From: Rhynchopus sp. YZ270_cl-10
Taxonomy: Eukaryota; Euglenozoa; Diplonemea; Diplonemida; Diplonemidae
DNA: 64,000 nt
Reading direction: 5' to 3'
Assembly: GCA_964035575.1 (NCBI GenBank)
Contig: OZ037928.1
Location: 62,001 to 126,000, forward strand
Part shown: one piece after another, positions 10,728 to 20,450 of the stretch
Layout of the letters: each line of letters starts with the position of its first letter
Numbering within the stretch: the first letter of the stretch is position 1
Notes under the pieces: model-generated
Database searches by the model: none
What the model saw: only the letters and a program-made list of their open reading frames with translations
What the model was told of the DNA's origin: nothing
Program-made: the position numbers and the translations under genes

Positions 10728-10805
10728 TGACAAATTCTTGGAGTACTGCTTTTTTGTTTCCCCCTCTCGGGTTGTGTAGTCACAGTTTTTTGTTGCAATC
10801 TCCAC
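10728..10805 (-). repeat. H2 short repeat, diverged copy
   Basis: Keeps GTGGAGATTGCAACA at the head and TCCAAGAATTTGTCAAA at the tail, with a disrupted middle. It lies about 400 nt downstream of the acyltransferase gene that ends at 11199. Confidence 0.4.
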
Positions 10806-11198
10806 TTTTTTTTTCTTTTTTTCTCCCACGCACTGTCTTTTCAAATGAAAGGACAGTACTGTCAAAACGGATAAAAATTTTTGATAACGTTATGCAAAAC
10901 CACCTCAATAGATAGGTGGATGTAGGCGGGGTGAAAAAAGGGTGGGGGTGTGAGAAAATGAACTGAAGATGTCATGTATAAAATAAAAAAAAAGCAAAAA
11001 AAAAAAACCAGAACAAACTTTTTGAACATATGAACACAAGAAAAAAAAACCTTAGAATCGACTGAATTGCTCTCCCTATTAAAAGAGAAACATCAAGATG
11101 CACCACCTCCATGAAAAAACTGTTGAGCTTTTGCGAGGAAATAGACGAAGATTTAAATGATTTTTTTTGAAAAAAAACAAAAACCTTCAACCAAAATT

Positions 11199-12092
11199 TT
11201 ACTGCATTTTGAGTCCCTTCGACTTCTTGCTTGGAGTCGATTTGTACACCCCAACACAGCATACGTGGTTGGTCTTAAAGGGCTGCTCGCCATTGTACAT
11301 GAAACTGTTCAGCTTGCACACCTGGACTGGCTGGTTCTTCGGCATGTACCCGAAGTACACAATAGTGTCTTTCACGAAGGACAGCATCCACTCGGGGCTT
11401 GTCACCAAGGTAGGCATAATGTTCTCGAGGATGGCACCAAACAGCCAGTTTGTGTTGACCGAGGCGATTGAGGAGGAGGTGCCGGACTTTCCGAGAAGCC
11501 CTTTCATCAGAATCACCGCGTTTGTTGTGTACGACCACGTCCATTGGCAGTTGTGCTCCATCTGGAGCTGCAGGGTTCCGTCCCCAAGGCGGCCGTAGAT
11601 GCCGGTACCTCTGTGCGACTCAAGGATGCCAACGTAGATGCAGTGCACCAAGGTCTCGGTCCCAGCGAGGTGCCATTCGTCGAGCATCTTCTGCGAGAAG
11701 TGTTTGACCAAGGCTGCGTGCGCTGCGACCTTGCCCAGCTTCTCCTCGTCAAGGTGCTGGAGGTGGTCGGAGGAGACTGCAAGGTGGCAGCCAATGACCT
11801 TCCCGGTGTCGGTGATGCAGACCATGCCAAGGCATGGGGGCAGAGCGCTGATGTCGTAGATGCTGCGTCCGTAGGTGCGGATGTCGTCGTTGGACGCACC
11901 GAGGGCACGGAAGTTGGGGTTCGCGTATTGGTTCTCAAGGTAGAAGGCGGCGAACTCCTCACGGTCGCACTCAGTGAGGTTGACGTAGCGGAGTGAGTCG
12001 ATGCAGGGCTTCGATGAGGGCGCAGCAGCAGTGTCGGTGTCCACGGTCTTCTGGGACATCATGGGGACGGTGGCAGACTTGGTGGTGGTCAT
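11199..12092 (-). CDS. GNAT-like N-acyltransferase, family member 2
   Basis: A single-exon gene of 297 residues, ATG at 12092. The leader is A/C-rich (CCACACAACACA directly before the ATG), and a CCTCCCTCAG acceptor-like site lies about 70 nt upstream. The acetyl-CoA loop RGTGIYG is at residues 161-167 after a hydrophobic strand (CIYVGILE). Ser/Thr/Ala-rich residues 1-28 are probably disordered. Its first 140 codons are nearly identical in DNA to those of members 4 and 6, while the C-terminal half differs strongly, so the family has a conserved front and a variable back. No targeting signal is visible. The acyl acceptor cannot be predicted. The C-terminus is Lys-rich (PSKKSKGLK). Confidence 0.82.
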   Translation of the reverse strand: MTTTKSATVPMMSQKTVDTDTAAAPSSKPCIDSLRYVNLTECDREEFAAFYLENQYANPNFRALGASNDDIRTYGRSIYDISALPPCLGMVCITDTGKVIGCHLAVSSDHLQHLDEEKLGKVAAHAALVKHFSQKMLDEWHLAGTETLVHCIYVGILESHRGTGIYGRLGDGTLQLQMEHNCQWTWSYTTNAVILMKGLLGKSGTSSSIASVNTNWLFGAILENIMPTLVTSPEWMLSFVKDTIVYFGYMPKNQPVQVCKLNSFMYNGEQPFKTNHVCCVGVYKSTPSKKSKGLKMQ

Positions 12093-12194
12093 TGTGTTGT
12101 GTGGTTTTTTTTTGTGTTTGAAAAAACTTAAAAAAAATAAGAACTTGGAAATTGCCTGAGGGAGGTGGTGTGTACAAAGATTACAACAACAAAA

Positions 12195-12240
12195 CAAAGA
12201 AAAGTTTCTAAGATGATCCTAAGCCTCTCGTGCTTAGTCA
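12195..12240 (-). repeat. H4 short hairpin repeat
   Basis: CTAAGC and GCTTAG pair around a CTCTCGT loop. It lies about 100 nt upstream of the ATG of acyltransferase member 2, so it may belong to that gene's leader or to the 3' end of the gene before it. Confidence 0.55.
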
Positions 12241-13240
12241 CCTCACCACCCTAACAAAATGCCAACTTTGAAATGCAACGCTCTGGAGAAGGAGAAGAAG
12301 AGCAGCAGGCCAGCAGGTGGCAGAGGAAGACGAAGAGGGGCTTTCCAGAGGGTAGGGTCGATTTGCACGCCATTTGCGGCCATCGTACTAGAAGTATGAC
12401 ATGCCAAGAAGGGGTGGGAGGCTCTCACTGGAGCCTGCCGAGACGCGGTGGCTTTCGTTCTCTGCCTTTTGTACCGATGCTGTCTGAACGATGCTCCCAG
12501 CGATTTGTGAAAGATGAAGCAAGAATATCAAAGACCTCTGCCCAAGGTAGAATCAAGGAACACTTTCAGAAGAACTTCTTCCCCTGCGGCGTTTTCTTCA
12601 ACTCCCAATCACAGTTTAGTGTATTGCGTGTCTGAGCTTAGGTTCAGATGTCCTGACAGACTTGGGTGCCGTCAAAGGTGTTTTCAGTGTCGCGACACAA
12701 AACATAGATGAGGTGAATAAAGTAAACACCGTGAAAGGAATGCTTGCGCACCCTCACCCTGACCCGCTCTATATACACTACCGAAACTTTCTGAAGTTTT
12801 GTACAGAGGACAGCACGGGGGGACATACTTTGTGAAAAAAGAACTGTGCATGCGATGTTGTCCACACATCGGGGTTGGTAAAGGTACTAAAAAAGGTGGA
12901 AAAAAAAGGGGGAAATTTTCTAATTCGTTGGTTCTGGGATTGAGCTAGTATTTCCCCCTCCCCCCCCAAGTGAGCTCTAGTAGGAACACGGTTTTCAAAA
13001 CCTACACAGTGTGGGTTGTTATGTTCTTTTACCCCTGTGAGTACACACCTGCCTTGTGTCATGTTTGCTTTGTTGTGCTGCCGAAAGCGGTTGCACACAC
13101 CTGGCGACTAAATGAGAAGGCGTTGTGGTTGTGTCTCCGTAGCTCCGCTCCTGAGGAAGCGCTGTGCAGCATCACGACACCGCACCAAGCACAACGCAAA
13201 GCACTGCACCACCTTGCACCAGCAGGGCTGTGCGGCCACG
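12241..13240. other. Intergenic region without a recognised gene
   Basis: More balanced in base composition than the neighbouring deserts, but frames on either strand lack domain-like patterns. It separates acyltransferase member 2 from the short LRR gene. Confidence 0.5.
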
Positions 13241-14137
13241 TCACTGCGACAGTCTCGGTCGCTTGCAGTCTTCCTCAGGTGATTCGTCTCGCTTCTGTTT
13301 TGGACAGGCATCCACAACAAACTCACTCAGGTTCGCCTTCTCCACAGCGCGTGAAACAGCAGCACTGCACCCAGAGAGGTGGATGGTTTGTAAGTTTGTA
13401 CGCGCGCAGAAGTTGTCTTCATCAATGGACGTCGCGTTGATTAATGATGACAAGTTGAGGTCCGTTAAGTTGCTGCAATTGGAGAGGAAGTGGCACCCAA
13501 TGTGCGCAAGATTCTTGAGTGAAGACATGTCGAGAGCTGTCAAACTTTTGCAATCCGAGAGGAAGCCATTCCCTATGTACCTGAGACTCTTGAGTGAAGA
13601 TAAGTCAACGGCTGCCAAACTCGAGCACCCGGGAAGGAACCCGTTCCCAATGTGCGTGAGACTGCTGAATGAGGACAAGTCAACGGATGTCAAACTATGA
13701 CAGCAGTACAAGAAGTCATCCCCAATCCGCGTGACAGTCGACACAGCACTCAGATCAAGTCGCATTAACGATCTACATGAGTTACGTAAGAACCTATTGG
13801 GAATGACAGTCGCAACCTCCGCCTGCAGAAGCAAACACGCCACCTCAACATTTTTGACACTCTCCAACCTCTCTGGAGTCAGGTCAGTCTCACCCAACGC
13901 ATGAAGCGCTGCTATGGCCTCGGACTTCTTCGACTTCACCACCACAATCGCGTCCCCAGCACTCAGCTGCGTCATGTCCGCTCCTTCGCCCATCGCTTCG
14001 TCTCTGAACCTCATGTCAAAGCTGTCTTCAGGCAGCCCCACTGCAGACGCCACCTTCCGCCGCATGTCCTCCACTGTGTCAGCCAGAGCCACCTCAATCA
14101 CGTGTGTCTCGTCGCAAAACTCCACATTCAGATCCAT
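13241..14137 (-). CDS. Ubiquitin-like domain/LRR protein, short member
   Basis: A single-exon gene of 298 residues from the ATG at 14137. An acceptor-like CCCCAACACAG lies about 60 nt upstream. Residues 1-70 match the ubiquitin-like beta-grasp pattern: alternating hydrophobics, a Thr-Val-x-x-Met-Arg-x-Lys-Val helix start, then the LSAGDAIVVV strand. A helical linker shared by all four paralogues (EAIAALHALGETDLTPERL) spans about 77-96. Five or six 25-residue leucine-rich repeats of BspA type (F-L-x-x-C-x-x-L-x-x-h-D-L) fill 120-265. The C-terminus has basic clusters (PKQKR and KRPR) that could be a bipartite nuclear signal. The likely role is protein-protein recognition; the partner is unknown. 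Repeats here are diverged from one another, unlike the homogenised copies at 19-23 kb. Confidence 0.75.
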   Translation of the reverse strand: MDLNVEFCDETHVIEVALADTVEDMRRKVASAVGLPEDSFDMRFRDEAMGEGADMTQLSAGDAIVVVKSKKSEAIAALHALGETDLTPERLESVKNVEVACLLLQAEVATVIPNRFLRNSCRSLMRLDLSAVSTVTRIGDDFLYCCHSLTSVDLSSFSSLTHIGNGFLPGCSSLAAVDLSSLKSLRYIGNGFLSDCKSLTALDMSSLKNLAHIGCHFLSNCSNLTDLNLSSLINATSIDEDNFCARTNLQTIHLSGCSAAVSRAVEKANLSEFVVDACPKQKRDESPEEDCKRPRLSQ

Positions 14138-14628
14138 GTTTTGTGTTAACAATGTTCTCTGTATTTATCAATAGTTGTGTTGCTGTGTTGGGGAGGCCAT
14201 GGAGCAAGAGCAAATGTGAACAACTGTGAAAAAAAAAACCCCCCCCCGCCCCAACTATTTTTTTTTTCTTTTTCGTTCCTGCTATCGCTTGCAGGGTCGC
14301 TTTCACACAACACAACACACAATCGTTTTTTTCCACTCGTTGCTGACCATGCTGGAAATAATACCATAATAATCAGCGTTTTCGGGGGGGGGATGGAGAG
14401 GGAGAGAGAAGCAAACAAAAAAAAAATTGAAACGAAAAAAAACAAAGGGGGGGGTTTTGAATGGGTTATGCAAAAAAAATAGGGGGGGGAAACGAAAAGA
14501 ATGAAATATTCATAAATAAAAGAGTTCTTTCCCGAAAGAAAAGGTTTTGCTGGGTTCGCGGGGGGGGAAATATGATTGGACCAGGATCCGTATCGATTTA
14601 AAAAAAAGTGGATTCTTTTCTTTTTTTT

Positions 14629-14695
14629 GATAAAATTGTTGGAGTAGTATAGTTGCCTCGGGTTGTGTTGTTACAGGTTGTGCAAAACTCCATTG
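14629..14695 (-). repeat. H2 short repeat, copy 3
   Basis: Full-length form: ATGGAGTTTTGCACAACC, a CAACACAACCCGAGGCAACT segment, TACTACTCCAACAATTTTATC, then an A-rich tail. Confidence 0.6.
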
Positions 14696-15187
14696 TCGTT
14701 TTTTTATTAAATAATTTGTCGTTTGTGTGTTATTTTACTGTGCGCACCCACGATAATTACAGCAATTCGTATTTAATGCTTGCTGCTGTTGAAAAAAAGC
14801 TCGCAGTTGGATCCAGAGCTCAGGTTGTTACGGTGCCCACGGGTTTTTCGTGATGGTCCATTACGTGGTTTCTTGCAAAAAGAAAAAAAAACAAAAACAA
14901 AATTTGCTTCTATTTTGGATTTTTTTTTTTGAAAAATTGAAAAAGAGATCATTTTTTTCTCTCTCTGAAATGTAGTCAAAACAATGTTGGGGGGAACAAA
15001 GCATTTAAAAAAAAAGAATTACAACAATAAAAAAAAAGGGGGGTGAAGAGGAAAGAAAGAAACAAACCATTTCTTCGATAGTCCGTTGGTTATAAGTGCA
15101 AAGCCGCCATTTAGTAGTTAATGTAATGAAGCCTTCACCCTTCATCACCTTTTGTGACAAGAATTTTTGACTTTAAATTAGCAAAAA

Positions 15188-15270
15188 TCCCTCTCTAGGA
15201 CAGCGTACCGTTTTGGTACAACAAAAATGACCGTCGCACCGTGGGGTGGACCCCTTAAACCATGCAGACT
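15188..15270 (-). repeat. H3 short repeat, 3' two thirds
   Basis: Keeps the GTACC/GGTAC hairpin, ATGACCG and the ACCGTGGGGTGGACCCC block in the order seen in the full copies. Confidence 0.5.
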
Positions 15271-15600
15271 CAAAAAAAAAAAGAAGTGATTAATCTATTT
15301 CCCCTCTCTGCCCTCCCCCTTTTAGTTTTTTAACACAATTTCACGCGGAGAGTTTTCCCACTATAAACCCTTTAGGGAGGCCTTTTTGGATTTTTTAGGA
15401 TTTTTTTTTTCAAAGGCTCCCCAAAAGTAAACAGTGGAGTTTTTTTTTTTTTTTTTTTTGAACGAGAACACACAGAAATCAAAGAAATGAAGGAAAAATA
15501 AAACAAAAAGCAAGAATGGGGGATTGAACGGGAGTAGTGAAAAATGTTCTAATATTAGTTGCGAACATATTCATAAATATGCCAAAAAAAGGGGGGAAAA

Positions 15601-15641
15601 GTTGACTTGAAAAATACAAAAAAAAATAAGCCCTCTTTTGA
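15601..15641 (-). repeat. H3 short repeat, fragment
   Basis: Only the TTGACTTGAAA and TACAAAA...GCCCTCT end of H3 is present, split by an A run. Confidence 0.35.
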
Positions 15642-15918
15642 AAACGCAGCTCCATCGTGCTTCTGCAAAGGGTGGGGACCTGAGGTGGTTCGTACCGTAA
15701 TAAGTCAAATGTGTAAAGGGAGAGAGGGAAATTGTGTTGTTGAGAGCTCAAAAAAAAAAAAAAAAAAAAAAAAAAAGAAAGAAAACTTCTGAAAGCCTAT
15801 GATGAAACAAACAACAAATTAAATTTAAAAAATATTTTTTTTTTTTTTTGTTCGTTTTGACCAAGAAGGTGAGTTGGGAAATGCAACTTCAAGCCAAGTC
15901 TTTTTTCTAAATTTTTTT

Positions 15919-15983
15919 GATAAATTATTGGAGTAGTGTAGTTGCCTCGGTTGTGTTGCCACAGTTTGTGGCAATCTCCACTG
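15919..15983 (-). repeat. H2 short repeat, copy 4
   Basis: The minus strand contains a strong inner stem (TTGCCACA with TGTGGCAA), followed by ACTACACTACTCCAATAA and an A-rich tail. Confidence 0.6.
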
Positions 15984-16639
15984 TCCTTTTACATTGTAAC
16001 AACAGGTTTTTTTTTTGTAACAATAAAATAAACGAAAAAAAAACAAAAAATAAGGTTGTCTAAAAAGACCTCAAGGGCTCTCCTTTGCTCTTTGGGAAAG
16101 TAACCTTGTAATTTACAAAAAAAAAAATTGAAATCGTAAGTATTAAAGGGGGGTAACGTGTACTGCCCCTAAAATGAGGGTTTTTACAGGGTAGCGATAC
16201 CTTGCAGAGAAGAAGAGAGAGAAAGAAAATCATAAAATTTTATTTGATGAAAAAACACTTATTTTGTGTTTTTTTTTAGTTTTATGGAATAACAAAGTAA
16301 GTTGATAAATAAAAATAAAAATTGGAGGGGGGAAACGGTATGACAATTGCACCCCATGACGAAAGCAAAGTCTACCTACATAGGCCTTCTTTGTTCTTTT
16401 GTGGATGCCATGTGGGGTGAGTATTGAAAAAAAATCATTTTTTTTTTTATTTTTTTGTTTTGACAATCTGATGCACTAATGGAGGCTAATAAAAGTCTAC
16501 GCACTGCACTGTCCAGAATTTCGTAGGAGACAAACAAAAGGAAGGGAAATGGGGAGGGGAGAGAGAGGCACCAAAGCTTTTCTTCAAAACTTTTACCCGA
16601 CTAAACAAAAAATGGTACGTTGTGAGTTCCTGGAAAATT

Positions 16640-16688
16640 AGATTTCATATACTTTCAGCTCACAGAATTGAAAGTATTTGAGAGGGTC
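16640..16688. repeat. H5 hairpin repeat, copy 1
   Basis: ATACTTTCA and TGAAAGTAT form a perfect 9-bp stem around an 11-nt loop, followed by TTGAGAGGGTC. Nearly identical to 56852-56905. Confidence 0.65.
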
Positions 16689-17231
16689 AACACATGCACC
16701 CTTTCTTAGGAAAAAAAAAATTTTTTTTTCCGTAGTGTTCTCCTGACTACCCCCCCATATTGCGTACTTCTTGGATAGTTTGGATTTTCTGGGGTACCAA
16801 TTCCGTTCTTCAGGCTTTGTTACCCGCTGTATTAGTTGGAAAAGTTTTGATGCCTCCCCCAAAAAGGGGGAACACTTTATATCTTGAGGAAACGGTCAGC
16901 CACACGCTATAGAGAAGGGTGGTCTGCACACATGCCGTTTTCTAAGGGTGGGAAAAAAGGGGGGATGTTTGTTATTTTTGAAAAACGGGGGGAATTTTTT
17001 TTTGAAACGTTTTTAAACAAGGGTGATCTGACTTAAAAAAAATCACCCAACAATTGGGTAATATGATTTTTTTAAAATGCCATTGCAATCAATGTTTTAC
17101 TTGAGTCGCACGAGAGAAAATCATGAGGGTGAGGAGGAGGAGGAGGGAGAAGGATTTCAAGGGAACGCAAATAAAAACCGAAACGACAGAAAGAAGAAAA
17201 ATGGGCCTTTCTCTTTTTTGTTGTTGTTTCG

Positions 17232-17265
<34 letters not shown>

Positions 17266-17591
17266 CATTTTCCTGAAAAATTTAGTAATGTTATGAGTAG
17301 ACCACCCCCAAGAGGAGAAGATCCACTAACACACCGTTATTTTTCTGTAAAAAGAAAATTTTCGTCCCCCTGAAGGCCTCCCCATTTTTTTTTTTTCACT
17401 TCACCTTTTCCCCCTTTTGTTCTCCAACCCTCGATCGTACCTTGCACGACACAAAAAAAGCGAAAAAAACACACAAAAAAAAGAGAGGAAAAAAAAAACC
17501 AAAAAAAAAAAAAAAAAAAACCGTATTTAGGCGAGAGAGAGGAGGTAGAAGGTAAAAAAAAACACAAATCTGATATATAAAAAAAAAAAAA

Positions 17592-18506
17592 TCATGCGAG
17601 AGGCTTCACCGCTCCCTTTTCACCGATGTTCCGCTTTCCTTGGATGCGTGATTTGTACATAGCCACGACAACGAGGAGGTTTGATTTGAAGGGCTGCTCG
17701 CCGTTGTAGGTGAAGTTGCCGATCTTCGTAATTGCGAGGGGGTCCTTGGAGAGGTAGCCGAACGTGACCAATGCGTTCTTTACCAAGGTAGTGACCCACT
17801 CCGGACAGGTCAACAGACCGGCCATCGTTTTGTCCATGAAGGTGGCAACAAACCAGTTCGAGTTGCACGCAGAGAAGCCCGAAGCAGTTCCCTTCTTCCC
17901 GAAAAGGTATTTCAGAAGGATTTGCGGGTTCGTCGAGTACGACCAGGTCCACATACAGTCGTGCTGGTGCTGAAGCTTCTGCGTCAGATCCCCCATCATG
18001 CCGTACACTCCCGCACCACGGTACGTCTCCAGCACCCCTATGTAGAGGTGGTGAACCAGGTTCTCCTTGCCTTTGTGCTCCCAGTCTTGGACCATGAGCT
18101 TCGCGTAGTTCTTGACCAACGCTGCGTGGGGTGCGCATTGTCCAAGCTTTTCCTCGTCCAGATGCTCAAGGTAGTCAGAGGTGACTACAAGGTGGCACGC
18201 CACCACGTCTCCGGTATCCTTGGTGACAGCGGTGATCCCCATGCAGGGCTCCATCGTGCAGATCGCGTGCAGGTTGCGTCCGTAGGTGAGGATGTCGTCG
18301 TTGGACGCACCGAGGGCACGGAAGTTGGGGTTCGCGTATTGGTTCTCAAGGTAGAAGGCGGCGAACTTCTCGGGGCAGGCGTCCTTCGAGGAGATGAACT
18401 CGATGTTGTCAAGGTTCTTGGTTGGTGGCTCCTCAGTGGTGGTGGCGTCGGCAGCAGTCTCCTGTGCAACCTTAGGTGCGTCGTCCATGGTCTTGGTGGC
18501 GGTCAT
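17592..18506 (-). CDS. GNAT-like N-acyltransferase, family member 3
   Basis: A single-exon gene of 304 residues from the ATG at 18506, preceded by the CCACACAACACA leader. The acetyl-CoA loop is RGAGVYG at about 166-172, after LVHHLYIGVLETY. The protein is diverged from the other copies over most of its length. One tract of roughly 90 bp (18277-18367, encoding NQYANPNFRALGASNDDIL and flanks) is identical to member 4 at the nucleotide level, a sign of gene conversion. The CAPHAAL variant in the middle is shared with member 5. The C-terminus has the family block FTYNGEQPF and a short basic tail. Cysteines and aromatics in the C-terminal half differ from paralogues, so acceptor specificity may differ too (inference). 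Confidence 0.82.
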   Translation of the reverse strand: MTATKTMDDAPKVAQETAADATTTEEPPTKNLDNIEFISSKDACPEKFAAFYLENQYANPNFRALGASNDDILTYGRNLHAICTMEPCMGITAVTKDTGDVVACHLVVTSDYLEHLDEEKLGQCAPHAALVKNYAKLMVQDWEHKGKENLVHHLYIGVLETYRGAGVYGMMGDLTQKLQHQHDCMWTWSYSTNPQILLKYLFGKKGTASGFSACNSNWFVATFMDKTMAGLLTCPEWVTTLVKNALVTFGYLSKDPLAITKIGNFTYNGEQPFKSNLLVVVAMYKSRIQGKRNIGEKGAVKPLA

Positions 18507-19097
18507 TGTGTTGTGTGGTTTTGAGTTTTTGTGAATAGGTTCCTGGAATGGTGCTTTTGGTGTTCAAAACAAAAAGGGGGGGGGGGGTGGAGGACGTGGT
18601 GCTGTCGTGACACAATAAATGGGTGGGAAAACCCTTGGTACCAGGTGCTTGACACTTTTTGAAACATGGTTCTAAGTCCCACGAAGTCCTTCTAAACACC
18701 CCGAAACAGCCTGGGTACCCCTCGGGATAGGTTCTGGGGTGAAAATATGTGGCTTTGGGAGCTTTTCTGGCCCCTGGCTCACACTGAGGCGTGATGGATG
18801 TGTGAGTTGCTCTATCTACGGGGGGTGGGCAGGTAATAGGTGTGTACATTTCAGATTGACCCCTTTACCTCAGCAGGAGGACTACTCCCTAAGTGGAGCA
18901 GCCGTGTAGGGGGCCGTCCGCACCGCCCCACCACCCCGCCCTCTCTTCAACCCCTTCTTCCCTCCCTCAGACCCCGTATTCCCATTTTTCCCACCTTTTG
19001 CCCCTTATCACCTTTACCACCTGCACCCGGCGCAAAAATGACGTTCCGCCCGGTTGTGGCGACTTTTGAGCACCAGAAAATACCGAATTAAGGCTTT
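18507..19097. other. Intergenic spacer
   Basis: GC-richer than most spacers here. Holds the leader of acyltransferase member 3 and the 3' flank of the LRR gene ending at 19098. No gene is recognised. Confidence 0.5.
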
Positions 19098-20450
19098 TCA
19101 ACTTGGTGAGACAGAACTTGTACCTGAGTGCACGTTGCGAGGAATCCGTCCAGCCCAAGTGTTTGCTTGCACGCCTGTGAGGTGAACTGTCGACAACGTC
19201 TTGCAATTACATAAGAAGTCGTACCCGATCGAAGTGACTGCTTGCATGCCTGTGAGGTCAACAGTCGACAACGTCGTGCAACCAGCTAGGAACCGGTCCC
19301 CGATCGAAGTGACTGCTTTCATGCCTGCGAAATCAACAGTCGACAACGTCGTGCAATTACGTAAGAAGTCCTCCCCGATCGAAGTGACTGCTTGCATGCC
19401 TGCGAAATCAACAGTCGACAACGTCGTGCAATTACGTAAGAAGTCCTCCCCGATCGAAGTGACTGCTTGCATGCCTGTGAGGTCAACAGTCGACAACGTC
19501 GTGCAACCAGCTAGGAACCGGTCCCCGATCGAAGTGACTGCTTTCATGCCTGCGAAATCAACAGTCGACAACGTCGTGCAATTACGTAAGAAGTCCTCCC
19601 CGATCGAAGTGACTGCTTGCATGCCTGCGAAATCAACAGTCGACAACGTCGTGCAATTACGTAAGAAGTCCTCCCCGATCGAAGTGACTGCTTGCATGCC
19701 TGTGAGGTCAACAGTCGACAACGTCGTGCAACCAGCTAGGAACCGGTCCCCGATCGAAGTGACTGCTTTCATGCCTGCGAAATCAACAGTCGACAACGTC
19801 GTGCAATTACGTAAGAAGTCCTCCCCGATCGAAGTGACTGCTTGCATGCCTGTGAGGTCAACACTCGACAACTTCGTGCAATCGTATAAGAAGTAATCCC
19901 CGATCGAAGTGACTGCTTGCATGCCTGTGAGGTCAACAGCCGACAACTTCGTGCAATCAGCTAGGAACCGGTGCCCAATCGCGGTGACGAAGGGCAATTT
20001 TGGTAGGTCCAGTATGGTGTCGCAGTGAGGAAGGGAAGTGTCACGAATGTCATCCACAATCGACACGCAACTGGAACCAATGCACGTTACTGCACTTCCC
20101 TCGAAGAAGCTGTCTGGGATCGCAGTCACAACTTCTGCCTGCAGAAGCAAGGAAGCCACCTTCGCATCGGTCACCTCCTTCAACCTTTCATCTGTGACGT
20201 CGGTCTCACCCAGTACACGAAGTGCTGCTATGGCCTCGTATTTCGTTGTTTTCGTCAGTACTACTTTGTCCCCAGCACTCAGTTCTGTGATGTCCTCCCC
20301 TTCCTCCTTCCCGCCAAAGCCCATATGAAAGCTGTCTTCGGCCAACCCCGTTGCTGTCGCCACCTTCCGACGCAGGGCCTCCGTTGTGTCATCCTCACCC
20401 ACCTCGATCGCATGCTCCGTTTCGTCATACCCCTGTATCGTCACATCCAT
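19098..20450 (-). CDS. Ubiquitin-like domain/BspA-type LRR protein, copy A
   Basis: A single-exon gene of 450 residues. The ATG at 20450 is chosen because the ubiquitin-like domain begins there (MDVTIQGYDETEHAIEVGED), matching its paralogues. The frame continues 65 codons upstream but that part has no counterpart in the diverged family members. Residues 1-72 form the ubiquitin-like fold, 73-125 the helical linker, and 170-430 about eleven 25-residue LRRs (F-L-x-N-C-T-T-L-S-T-V-D). Inside the LRR array three consecutive 225-bp blocks, each of three 75-bp repeats, are identical or almost so (about 19230-19900). That is recent unequal exchange. The last repeat degrades and the C-terminus is Ser-rich. 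No TM anchor or secretion signal is visible, so it is probably intracellular. Confidence 0.8.
   Translation of the reverse strand: MDVTIQGYDETEHAIEVGEDDTTEALRRKVATATGLAEDSFHMGFGGKEEGEDITELSAGDKVVLTKTTKYEAIAALRVLGETDVTDERLKEVTDAKVASLLLQAEVVTAIPDSFFEGSAVTCIGSSCVSIVDDIRDTSLPHCDTILDLPKLPFVTAIGHRFLADCTKLSAVDLTGMQAVTSIGDYFLYDCTKLSSVDLTGMQAVTSIGEDFLRNCTTLSTVDFAGMKAVTSIGDRFLAGCTTLSTVDLTGMQAVTSIGEDFLRNCTTLSTVDFAGMQAVTSIGEDFLRNCTTLSTVDFAGMKAVTSIGDRFLAGCTTLSTVDLTGMQAVTSIGEDFLRNCTTLSTVDFAGMQAVTSIGEDFLRNCTTLSTVDFAGMKAVTSIGDRFLAGCTTLSTVDLTGMQAVTSIGYDFLCNCKTLSTVHLTGVQANTWAGRIPRNVHSGTSSVSPS
19230..19900 (-). repeat. 225-bp higher-order repeat, three copies, inside LRR gene
   Basis: The marker AACCGGTCCC recurs at 19291, 19516 and 19741, exactly 225 bp apart. 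Each 225-bp unit contains three 75-bp LRR repeats of two or three subtypes (AGC, RNC, RNC cysteine contexts). Confidence 0.9.

Larger units (their letters stand above)
7041..11198. other. Gene desert rich in repeats
   Basis: Contains copies of a GACCCCACCAC repeat (7185-7430), GCGTACCGTG repeats (7800-8130), a segment shared with 53.59 kb (8788-8880), the ACGATCG/poly-A block and H1/H2 copies. No frame has a recognisable domain. Confidence 0.5.
14138..17591. other. AT-rich gene desert
   Basis: Dominated by A, T and G homopolymers (T runs over 30 near 17230). Contains H2, H3 and H5 repeats, listed separately. No frame looks like a gene on either strand. Confidence 0.55.

Noticed and set aside
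17592-17620. AAGCCTCTCG at the end of acyltransferase 3 as an H4 copy
   Set aside because: The match is only ten bases and lies within the coding sequence (Lys-Pro-Leu-Ala-stop) without a stem.
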